From Scolanthus callimorphus (Eukaryota; Cnidaria; Anthozoa; Actiniaria; Edwardsiidae): DNA of 64,000 bases. The stretch spans positions 33,607,205 through 33,671,204 of the forward strand of contig CM066912.1 of NCBI GenBank assembly GCA_033964015.1, written 5' to 3'. The notes below the pieces were generated by a model. It worked only from the letters and a program-made list of their open reading frames with translations, searched no databases and was not told the DNA's origin. The number at the start of each line of letters is the position of its first letter. Position 1 is the stretch's first letter. The translations under genes and the position numbers were made by a program. This document shows positions 12,601 through 24,600 of this stretch, piece after piece.

Positions 12601-15600
12601 GTTCTGTCTGTCTGTATATCGGCAAGCTGGCGTACTTGTATTGGTTCTGTCTGTCTGTATATCGGCAAGCTGGCGTACTTGTATTGGTTCTGTCTGTCTG
12701 TATATCGGCAAGCTGGACGTACTTGTATTGGTTCTGTCTGTCTGTATATCGGCAAGCTGACGTACTTGTATTGGTTCTGTCTGTCTGTATATCGGCAAGC
12801 TGACGTACTTGTATTGGTTCTGTCTGTCTGTATATCGGCAAGCTGGCGTACTTGTATTGGTTCTGTCTGTCTGTATATCGGCAAGCTGGCGTACTTGTAT
12901 TGGTTCTGTCTGTCTGTATATCGGCAAGCTGACGTACTTGTATTGGTTCTGTCTGTCTGTATATCGGCAAGCTGGCGTACTTGTATTGGTTCTGTCTGTC
13001 TGTATATCGGCAAGCTGACGTACTTGTATTGGTTCTGTCTGTCTGTATATCGGCAAGCTGGCGTACTTGTATTGGTTCTGTCTGTCTGTATATCGGCAAG
13101 CTGACGTACTTGTATTGGTTCTGTCTGTCTGTATATCGGCAAGCTGACGTACTTGTATTGGTTCTGTCTGTCTGTATATCGACAAGCTGACGTACTTGTA
13201 TTGGTTCTGTCTGTCTGTATATCGGCAAGCTGACGTACTTGTATTGGTTCTGTCTGTCTGTATATCGGCAAGCTGACGTACTTGTATTGGTTCTGTCTGT
13301 CTGTATATCGGCAAGCTGACGTACTTGTATTGGTTCTGTCTGTCTGTATATCGGCAAGCTGACGTACTTGTATTGGTTCTGTCTGTCTGTATATCGACAA
13401 GCTGACGTACTTGTATTGGTTCTGTCTGTCTGTATATCGGCAAGCTGACGTACTTGTATTGGTTCTGTCTGTCTGTATATCGGCAAGCTGACGTACTTGT
13501 ATTGGTTCTGTCTGTCTGTATATCGGCAAGCTGACGTACTTGTATTGGTTCTGTCTGTCTGTATATCGGCAAGCTGACGTACTTGTATTGGTTCTGTCTG
13601 TCTGTATATCTCCGTATTTCTGTTACTGTGCATCTGTCTCTCCTGAATGGCTGTCAAGTCTGTCTGTTTGTCTGACTGTTCTCTCTGTCTGTCTGACTGT
13701 CACTCTGTCTGTCTTTTTTTGTCTGTCTTTCTGTTTGTCTGTCTATCTGAATTTCTGTTTGTCTGACTGTTCTCTCTGTCTGTCTGCCTGGTGCCTGTCT
13801 GTCTTTTTTTGTCTGTCTTTCTGTTTGTCTGTCTATCTGAATTTCTGTTTGTCTGACTGTTCTCTCTGTCTGTCTGCCTGGTGCCTGTCTGTCTTTTTTT
13901 GTCTGTCTTTCTGTTTGTCTGTCTATCTGAATTTCTGTTTGTCTGACTGTTCTCTCTGTCTGTCTGCCTGGTGCCTGTCTGTCTTTTTTTGTCTGTCTTT
14001 CTGTTTGTCTGTCTATCTGAATTTCTGTTTGTCTGACTGTTCTCTCTGTCTGTCTGACTGGTACCTGTCTGTCTTTTTTTGTCTGTCTTTCTGTTTGTCT
14101 GTCTATCTGAATTTCTGTTTGTCTGACTGTTCTCTCTTTCTGTCTGCCTGGTGCCTGTCTGTCTTTCTGTTTGTCTGTCTATCTGAATTTCTGTTTGTCT
14201 GACTGTTCTCTCTGTCTGTCTGACTGGTACCTGTCTGTCTTTTTTGTCTGTCTTTCTGTTTGTCTGTCTATCTGAATTTCTGTTTGTCTGACTGTTCTCT
14301 CTTTCTGTCTGCCTGGTACCTGTCTGTCTTTTTTTGTCTGTCTTTCTGTTTGTCTGTCTATCTGAATTTCTGTTTGTCTGACTGTTCTCTCTGTTTGTCT
14401 GACTGGTGCCTGTCTGTCTTTTTTGTCTGTCTTTCTGTTTGTCTGTCTATCTGAATTTCTGTTTGTCTGACTGTTCTCTCTGTTTGTCTGTTTGTCTGAC
14501 TGGTGCCTGTCTGTCTTTTTTTCTGTCTTTCTGTTTGTCTGTCTATCTGAATTTCTGTTTGTCTGACTGTTCTCTCTGTTTGTCTGTCTGTCTGACTGGT
14601 GCCTGTCTGTCTTTCTGTTTGTGTGTCTTTCTGTTTGTCTGTCTATCTGAATTTCTGTTTGTCTGACTGTTCTCTCTGTTTGTCTGTCTGTTTGACTGGT
14701 GCCTGTCTGTCTTTTTTGTCTGTCTTTCTGTTTGTCTGTCTATCTGAATTTCTGTTTGTCTGACTGTTCTCTCTGTCTGTCTGACTGGTACCTGTCTGTC
14801 TTTTTTTGTCTGTCTTTCTGTGTGTCTGTCTTTTTTGTCTGTCTATCTGAATTTCTGTTTGTCTGACTGTTTTCTCTGTTTGTCTGACTGGTGCCTGTCT
14901 GTCTTTTTGTCTGTCTTTCTGTTTGTCTGTCTTTTTGTCTGTCTATCTGAATTTCTGTTTGTCTGACTGTTTTCTCTGTTTGTTTGACTGGTGCCTGTCT
15001 GTCTTTTTTGTCTGTCTTTCTGTTTGTGTGTCTTTCTGTTTGTCTGTCTATCTGAATTTCTGTTTTGTCTGACTGTTCTCTCTGTTTGTCTGTCTGTCTG
15101 ACTTGTGCCTGTCTGTCTTTTTTTTTGTCTGTCTTTCTGTTTGTCTGTCTTTTTTGTCTGTCTATCTGAATTTCTGTTTGTCTGTCTGTCTGACTGGTGC
15201 CTGTCTGTCTTTTTTTTGTCTGTCTTTCTGTTTGTGTGTCTTTCTGTTTGTCTGTCTATCTGAATTTCTGTTTGTCTGACTGTTCTCTCTGTCTGTCTGA
15301 CTGGTACCTGTCTGTCTTTTTTTTGTCTGTCTTTCTGTTTGTCTGTCTATCTGAATTTCTGTTTGTCTGACTGTTCTCTCTGTCTGTCTGACTGGTACCT
15401 GTCTGTCTTTTTTTGTCTGTCTTTCTGTGTGTCTGTCTTTTTTGTCTGTCTATCTGAATTTCTGTTTGTCTGACTGTTCTCTCTTTCTGTCTGCCTGGTA
15501 CCTGTCTGTCTTTTTTTGTCTGTCTTTCTGTTTGTCTGTCTATCTGAATTTCTGTTTGTCTGACTGTTCTCTCTGTTTGTCTGACTGGTGCCTGTCTGTC

Positions 15601-18600
15601 TTTTTTTGTCTGTCTTTCTGTTTGTCTGTCTATCTGAATTTCTGTTTGTCTGACTGTTCTCTCTGTTTGTCTGTTTGTCTGACTGGTGCCTGTCTGTCTT
15701 TTTTTGTCTGTCTTTCTGTTTGTCTGTCTATCTGAATTTCTGTTTGTCTGACTGTTCTCTCTGTTTGTCTGTCTGTCTGACTGGTGCCTGTCTGTCTTTC
15801 TGTTTGTGTGTCTTCTGTTTGTCTGTCTATCTGAATTTCTGTTTGTCTGACTGTTCTCTCTGTTTGTCTGTCTGTTTGACTGGTGCCTGTCTGTCTTTTT
15901 TGTCTGTCTTCTGTTTGTCTGTCTATCTGAATTTCTGTTGTCTGACTGTTCTCTCTGTCTGTCTGACTGGTACCTGTCTGTCTTTTTTTGTCTGTCTTTC
16001 TGTTTGTCTGTCTTTTTTGTCTGTCTATCTGAATTTCTGTTTGTCTGACTGTTTTCTCTGTTTGTCTGACTGGTGCCTGTATGTCTTTTTTGTCTGTCTT
16101 TCTGTTTGTCTGTCTTTTTGTCTGTCTATCTGAATTTCTGTTGTCTGACTGTTTTCTCTGTTTGTCTGACTGGTGCCTGTCTGTCTTTTTTTGTCTGTCT
16201 TTCTGTTTGTGTGTCTTTCTGTTTGTCTGTCTATCTGAATTTCTGTTTGTCTGACTGTTCTCTCTGTTTGTCTGTCTGTCTGACTTGTGCCTGTCTGTCT
16301 TTTTTTTTGTCTGTCTTTCTGTTTGTCTGTCTTTTTTGTCTGTCTATCTGAATTTCTGTTTGCTGACTGTTCTCTCTGTTTGTCTGTCTGTCTGACTGGT
16401 GCCTGTCTGTCTTTTTTTGTCTGTCTTTCTGTTTGTGTGTCTTTCTGTTTGTCTGTCTATCTGAATTTCTGTTTGTCTGACTGTTCTCTCTGTTTGTCTG
16501 TCTGTCTGACTTGTGCCTGTCTGTCTTTTTTTGTCTGTCTTTCTGTTTGTGTGTCTTTCTGTTTGTCTGTCTATCTGAATTTCTGTTTGTCTGACTGTTC
16601 TCTCTGTTTGTCTGTCTGTCTGACTTGTGCCTGTCTGTCTTTTTTTTTGTCTGTCTTTCTGTTTGTGTGTCTTTCTGTTTGTCTGTCTATCTGAATTTCT
16701 GTTTGTCTGACTGTTCTCTCTGTTTGTCTGTCTGTCTGACTTGTGCCTGTCTGTCTTTTTTTTGTCTGTCTTTCTGTTTGTCTGTCTATCTGAATTTCTG
16801 TTTGTCTGACTGTTCTCTCTGTTTGTCTGTCTGTCTGACTGGTGCCTGTCTGTCTTTTTTGTCTGTCTTTCTGTTTGTCTATCTGTTTCTTTTTGTTTGT
16901 GTGTCTTTCTGTCTCTCCTTTCTGCGAAGCTCATTCCTAATATAGATTTAGCCACTGGCTAAAAGAGGAGCTCCCGGTTACATGCTTTTCTGTGTTAATG
17001 GGAGAAACTAAAATTGCCATTGTACATAGGTAACCTGTCACCGTCATACCACGCGACTACGGACTTGCACCCCTTTGCACTAAGAAAACTTCACCCAAGT
17101 TTGATTGTCTGAGATTCATCTCTTCCAGAGATATATTCTTTTTCCCTTATGATGACGTAATCGATGACGTCATACCACGTGACCAGGCAGTTGCACCCCC
17201 TTGCCACTTAGACAACTTCACCCAAGTTTGGTTGTCTGAGGTTCATCCCTTCCCGAGATATATTATTTTTTCTCCTATGCTGACGTCATCGATGACGTCA
17301 TACCACGCGATCAGGTAGGTGCACCCCCCTTGCCACTAACACAACTTCCCCCTCCCAAGTTTGGTTGTCTGAGCTTCATCCCTCCCTGAGGTATGTGTAA
17401 TAAACGGAGTCTTGGTTTGCCTGTGGTGGGGCCCGCAGACAGACACGCACGGACGCGCAAGCGATACTATAGTGTTCATGTTCACGTCTCCGCCTCGCAG
17501 ACCACCTAGTTTTCCCGTAAAACTAGTCATACGTTAGTGGGAATACCGCTGAACCATGAAAATGAAGTCGATCGTATACTTGAGCTATTGAGATCTTCCT
17601 GCGATACCTATGGTGCTCCGCTCTGCGGCCTTCGGCCGCTAAGGAGCTCCGCTATAAAATGTGATCAAATTACCAGCAAAATTTTATGATAATTCTTAAT
17701 TTCAGAAAGGGCGAAAGCGCGTCAGAAAACCTGGCAGTGGTCGCCGTCGCCGCGAAAGACGCCGTCGTGAGCGCCGTCGTCTTGACCGCCGTCGTCGTGA
17801 GCGCCTCCGTCGTGAGCGCCGCCGTCGTAATCGCCGCCGTCGTAATCGTCGTCGTGGCAATCGTTGGTTTACGTGGCGATACTATAGCCGTAGGTTCCGA
17901 AGAGTTCGCACTAGTTTAGTTATCAAGTACCGTAACAGCGTAAGACGAGTCTACTGCAATGTGCCAAGAAAAAGCTTCTTCTTGTATTCGAGAAGACGTC
18001 GACTCACAGTCCGTGTGAAACTCTCTAGTGTTTATGTGTCTCGTAGCCGGATCGCGAGGCGATATGTCAGGTAATTCTGTACGTCTATTGTCTTGAGCAT
18101 TAATGAGCAGACACTGGAAGTAACATGTCAATTTCATAGAACGGAGATAATTCAACTTACATCCCTTACAACTGAAAACTCCCGACTTTATTCTGCTTAT
18201 TTCTGAATTGCCGATTCAAGCGTGAAAGTGGAGGCCTTAACCCTTTTATATCGGAAACTCGTGTTAAAAAAAGAATACTTAGTTTTGAAAATTCACACAA
18301 CCTATTCCAATGGACAGTTTTCACGATGTTGCGCATGCAGCATAAATGGGATGAGAACAATGCTTGTCTGTTTTGAATCACCTACTTAAGGCCGGTTTAC
18401 ACTTGCGATTTTTGTTGCATTTGTCGCGGCGATTTTTCTCGCGCGGAGTTGCAATTCCAACTCTCTAGTGTAAACGATTTGCAAATCTGGCGCGATTTCT
18501 GTGCTATCCTTTCTCCAAATCGCGTGAAGTTTCAAAGAGTTGCGAACATGTTTGAAATCTCCGACATCACTCGACAAAAATCGCGGCAGATCGCGCTTAG

Positions 18601-21600
18601 TTTGCACATAGTTTACATTAGTGATTTTGAGTTGACGCGTACGTGCGAGAAAAATCTCCGCGACTCGCGCGACAAAAATTGCAAGTGTAAACGGGTCTTT
18701 AGTGATATGGGTACGAGTCTGGTGCAGAAATGATCCGATTATTTTCAAGTCCATGCTTTTGGGATTTGTTCTCAAAGAAGAATCTTTATACAAGCCTTAT
18801 TAGTAAAGCCGGTCTGAAAATATACAATGTATGAAACTAGAAATAATCTAAGATAATAAGTGCGTTTCCTTGAAATGTTAACAATTGGGCTGTTCCAAAA
18901 AAGAAACATGCATTACATTGCCAACTGGCAAAGTGTCAAGTTCATCAGAAGCATAACTTTTTTCTTTTACAGGGTTCCATGATTAAATTTGAACACACAT
19001 GTGAAAAGCTATATGTAGGGCTTTGAAATGTCCATTCTGACAAGTATCATAGAAAACTGACATTTGGCACAAATCAGAGCTGGGATTTGACCCAGCGAAG
19101 CAACTGGGATGTTGACTCAGACCCAAATTATCGAAATCCGGCCACCCAGCGAAGCAACTGGGATTTGTGTTGACGTTCAGACCCAAATCAGGCCAACCAG
19201 CGAAGAAACTGGGCATTGTGTTCACTTTCAAACCCAAATCAGGCAACCCAGCGAAGAAACTGGAATTTCTGCTCTTGCTCTCTGTATTCTTCTGACATTC
19301 GGTCGAAGACACGCACCCGCGTGGCGAAGATCGATTCGCCGTAAAAACTTGATGGATGGATTTCACGCTCAGAGAGAAATATAACGTTGTTTTCTTAGCC
19401 AAAAATGTACTGCAGAGTGATTTGATGTTGTGATCAATGTCCCGTACCTTTCGTTGAGTCTTTTGTCCAAGCACAAGTAAAAAAATCCACGCACAAGAAC
19501 TGTGAAGAACTTCTTGTCTCTTTTACCATACGATCAGTGACTCGTCAACAGTTCACCTCGAGGTATAAAAACAGCCTTCCCGTGAATGAGCATGTCTCTG
19601 CACGAAAACGAGGCATGTTTCTGAGCCCGCGATCTATGACATGCGCAAACCATTGGCAAGCGCTAAAATATTACGTCACTTCTCTAGCATGAAAACGAGG
19701 CCATTCCTCAAAGTCTCAAAGTCTCGAGGATAAAATGGCATAGCATCCAGCCGAAAACTCCTCGAATAGGAGGAAATAAAATAAAATAAAAACAGAAACT
19801 TATCCGTGGAAAAAGATGAATTTCCGATCCCATGATAGAGGAATGGGAAGTGTTCGGATTTCCCGTGGCTATCCATGTGAATTCCGAACACTTCCCATGC
19901 GTGTGCCTTGGGAAATTCAGCTTTTCCCATGGATGTGTTTCTGCAGAAATTGCGTGTGTGTCTTAACACTCTGATATAAATATCCGCCATCTTGCCCTTG
20001 TCACCCACGATGCACCGACCCGTCTATAGCGCTATTCACTGTTTATCAACATTGCCATTGTAATGCTGTGCCAACCGTCGAAGTGAATAGCGCTCTTTGT
20101 TCTGTAAGCCAAACGAACTCTGGTTGGCACATTAATAACAATGGATGACGTCAGCGTGAACAGTGCTATAGGGAGTTATGATGTGTAAATGACAATTCAC
20201 TGATGTCAGTGCTCATCAATTCCCTTCTGTTTTCAGGTTGTATAGACACTGGGGTGTTTCTGTCAAAAAGGACTACTGGTACGTGAAACGATTTTTATCG
20301 TCCCAGAGGCGTTTACTTCGGCTTCGTCGTATACGTTACAACAGACATAGAGCGCTTCAAGCGCGTCGCGCAAAGGCACGATGGTTACGTCGTATGGCAC
20401 GTCGCAGGCGAAAAGTGAATCGTAAAGACGTAAAATGAAACGCCAACAGAAGCGAAAGCAACGCCGTGCAAAGAGACGTCGAGACCGTAGACGAGGAAGG
20501 TAAAGCCAACTGTACTTTACCGAAACTTGACATGTTTTGTGTTGTCGTCGTGGTGGTGGTGGTGGTGGTAGTGTCGCTGTTGTTGTTTTTGCGTTGCTGT
20601 CATCGTTTTTGTTGCTGTTGTCGTCGTCATCGTTGTTGTTGTTGTTGCTGTGGTCGTCGTCGTTGTTGTTGTCGTCGTCGTTGTTGTTGTTGTTGTTGGT
20701 GGTGTTGTCGTTGTTGTTGTTGTTGCTGTCATCGTTGTTGTTGCTGTTGTTGTTGTTGTTGGTGGTGTTGTCGTCGTCGTTGTTGTTGTTGCTGTTGTCG
20801 TTGTTCTTGCTGTTGTTGTCGACTGCATTCGCCCGACACTTTCGGAAGAAGGAGCTTTGCTCCTACAACGTGCTATACAGTCGGGGTTTCTGAAAAGTGT
20901 GGCTAAACTTTTCGCTCACATTTAGTCACATTTCATCGCGAGCCCTGTTTTGGACCTTTTTTAAAATGTTCAGAGCACAAACTTAAAGGAAGCCTGTCAC
21001 GCAACGGCGCAGCTGTTCTGCGCATCTCTCAACTCAAAGAAGTTCGTCGCGTAACGATGGCCAGCGAAGGCTAAAAACCTCAAAAACAAATCGTAAAAAA
21101 TCTCGCAACTGCTCTATCCATCGGACAATTTGTTTTTTCGCTTTACATATTCTTAAATAGTTGTCTGATAGGATAGTCTAATTAGTTTTGCTCAAGCGGG
21201 CTTATTGGGAGATATTTTTCATTTGCAAACTAGCGGGTAAACCATAATGACTGGGACGACAGAAGAGGGGGTGGATACGTTCATCGATTGTCTTTGAACT
21301 CCAATGCTTGTTTTTCTAGCATAAAATGTATGCAATGCATGTCTTTAAGCGTTCTACCGCTTAAGCCTGGTGCACACTTGCGACAACATGACATAAGAAA
21401 AATATCACGCGAACAAAATTTAGTGGTTTCAAAACGTTGAAGTCCACAAAAAATACATAAGATTGCTTTGGTGAAGTAATATAATGATGATCCATCGAAA
21501 ATATTGATGATTTCAATTATTTTCTCATGCTTTTTTTCGTTGCAACATAACGTCGTTGTGTCGTTATGTCGCTAGTGTGCACCGGGCTTAAGCATAAGAA

Positions 21601-24600
21601 ACCCAACCAGGGAATCCCCATTTGGATGACTTGATGAATCAGTGGTCGCTCCTGGAGCACGCGCGTATCGTGCCAGGCTCCCTTTATATTGATCCTTTTT
21701 TTGTTTCAGAAAATACCAAAACACTAAACGTTTACCAACGAGGTTGTACTGCAAGCGCAGGGGGAAACTGAGGGTCATCAAGGTCAAAGTATCAGTGACT
21801 AGCAGCGGGAAAAGGAGTCTCAGCTATTGGTTAGAAGGAAAGCAAATTCGACTTAGCAGTACACGTATTGGTTTGTAAAGACCAGAAGAAACGAAAACAC
21901 TAATAGCTACAGGTAAGTCAGTTCAATTATATAAAATATAAAAGTAACTGAGCTAAGTTTAATGCATGCAGTGAAATCATCATTCAAGATGGAGAAGAAG
22001 CTCGGGTGGTAGGGATCACCGTCGGGAAGCCCAAATTTCCACCCTAAAAATACCTGCCAGAAAAAATTTTCACCCTCAAAAATACCCCTCCCCTTTAGCG
22101 TACCATTTTTGTTTAAAGAACCCCTAACTTCGTAAAGGAAATAGAAAAACTAATTGGGGCAATCTTGTGTCAAGAGAAGGTACTAATGAAGCATATAACA
22201 TTTCTTAGAAACCATCAAATCAATATATGATATTTGTTTCCCCTTAAAAAAACCGTAATAAACGATCAAATTCTAAGCCATGGATAACAAATGGCCTTCT
22301 TAAATCATTTGTAGAAAACATAAATTGTAAAAAAAATCACAAATATAACCTTCAGACTTGAATATCAACAATTCAAGCGCTATAGAAATAATTAAACAAT
22401 GTAATCAAAATAGCAAAAAGAGATCATTTTGCTGCCTGTCTTGAAAAATCCAAAATGGATGCGAAACTCACATGGAAGATACTAAATTCGCTATTAAAGA
22501 AGAACATAAAATTGAAATTGCTAATAAATGTGTAGAATATTTTACAAACATTGGACCAAATCTTTCAAAAAGCATCGAAAAAACAAATGTTGATATCAAA
22601 TCATATCTTAAGGGAAACTATAATAATAGCATGCTCTTTCGCCTTACTACACCTGATGAAATAAAACAAATAACACTTTCTCTGAAAAATAAAAACAGTT
22701 GTGGATTTGATAACATTAACATAAAAGTAATCAAAGCAGCTATAATTTCAGTTCTCTCGAATCCCCTTAGTACTCTTGTAAATCAATCAATTATGACTGG
22801 CAAAATGCCGGATAAACTCAAATTTGCTAAAATAATACCATTATTCAAGTCAGGAGAAAAGGAATATTTCAATAACTATAGACCAGTTTCTATACTACCA
22901 TGCTTTTCTAAAATTTATGAACGAGCTATATACAATCAAGTTATTTCCTACATTACCAATACAATATTTTAAACACAAATCAGTATGGCTTTAGGAACAA
23001 ACACTCAACAAGCATGGCAGTTTGCGACTTTGTGAAAGGATAGCTTCATCTACTGAGAAGGTTACTATACTATTGGTATATTTATAGATCTATCAAGGCC
23101 TTTGACACCATAAATCATGATATTATTCTAAAAAACTTAAATTTTATGGCATAAGAGGAATTCCTCTTCAATGGTTTCAAATTACCTGACTTACCGAAAG
23201 CAGTTTGTTAAATACAACGAAAGTAACTCAGAGGAACTCACAATTACCTGTGGTGTTCCCCAGGGATCAATTCTTGGACCTTTACTCTTCCTCATCTATA
23301 TAAATGATCTTCCGAATGCTTCAAACCTTTTTAATTTCACACTCTTCGCTGATGACACAAATTTAACTTTTAAATCTAAATCTTCAGAAGGCATAAACGA
23401 AATAATCAGCTCAGCTCAGCTCTCCAAATTATCATTATGGTTTAGAACAAATAAATTGTCACCAAACACTAAAAAGACCAACTACATGATATTAATAATC
23501 GAAAAATGAGAAAACAATTATTTGGAGAAATAAAACTAAACAACGAACCTATTCAAATGGTAAATGAAACCAAATTTTTAGGACTTATAACTTGATAGTC
23601 AGTTAAATTGGAAACACATATAAATCATGTAGCCACAACAATAACCAAGAATATTGGAATCATGACCAAACTTCGTTTTACTTGCCTAAATTTAGCTTAA
23701 AAACGTTATATTTTACATTGTCTACCCATACATTCATTACGGAAACTTAAATTGGGCAAGTAATTATCATACAAGCTTAAAGAGAGTGTTTCTTTACAAA
23801 AAAGATGAGTCAGAATAATAACAAAATCTCTTATCTGAGCCACACAGAACCTTTATTCAAACAAGAAAAGCTACTTACCATCTATGAAATCAACACAATT
23901 GAAATTGCATTGCTAATGTACAAATTTGATAATAACCAATACCAAAAACATTCGAAAATACGTTCAAAGAAAATAATACCTTTCACAGTTACAATACTAA
24001 AAATTCAAATGATTACCGTCCATCATTCAAAAGAACAGGAAAGGGCAATTTCTATTTCTCACAGGGGTCCAAAAGTCTCGAGCAATCTAACTTCACAAGC
24101 AAAACAGTGTAGATCAATAACCCTTTTAAAAGAACTGTAACATATAATATACTTTCTCAATAGCAGCACATGATTTATATGATTACATTTTATTTTATCA
24201 AAATCAGCCACTTGTATATCGTTGAATATTGTATGATAGCAAAATGATCATGCATAAGCAACATTTTGTTAGATTACGCTACCTTTGCCAAAGGGTCTAC
24301 ACTTTATAAGTATAATGCTTTTTAGTAGACTCCTCGTCATCAATAACTATATATTCAAATTGTAAATATCTTAACTGTTCGATGAAATAAACTGATTGAT
24401 TGATTGAAAACATACCGGATTTTCTCCAGAACCTGGAAACCTGGAGAGTCCTGTTTTTTTTATTGTGTACCCCTGGAAAGTCCTTGAAACTACTGGAATT
24501 TCGAACAAAGTGCTGGAAACTCCTGGACAATTGAAACGAATTTCACCATTCACAAAATCAAGAATGCAATCATTTTAAAAATCGTTTTCAAGCTTGAAAC

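Larger units (their letters stand above)
22130..24410 (+). mobile_element. Decayed LINE copy in intron 10
   Basis: Broken reverse transcriptase pieces: 22472-22969 (FRLTTPDEIKQITLSL, IIPLFKSGEKEYFNNYRPVS) and 23171-23506 (GVPQGSILGPLLFLIYINDL, FADDTN). A damaged stretch between them still reads DLSKAFDTINH-like. The right end is AATAAA at 24386-24391 and (TGAT)n to about 24406. Many stops and indels. Composition is much more AT-rich than the intact copies. The left edge is approximate. Confidence 0.75.

Noticed and set aside
11806..13610. 43-bp repeats considered as a CRISPR-like array
   Set aside because: Units are contiguous with no unique spacers, and the context is eukaryotic and intronic.
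11629..13657. Three minus-strand ORFs of 629-647 codons with TDRTNT/YRQTEPIQ repeats
   Set aside because: They are translations of the 43-bp array in all three frames. The unit has no stop in any minus frame and is not a multiple of three.
13540..16955. Cys/Leu/Ser-rich plus ORFs (CLSVCLT) and a Thr/Arg/Gln-rich minus ORF
   Set aside because: Translations of the CTGT-based 90-bp array; no splice or start context.
20466..20925. Poly-Cys, poly-Leu, poly-Val and poly-Thr ORFs
   Set aside because: Trinucleotide microsatellite read in several frames.
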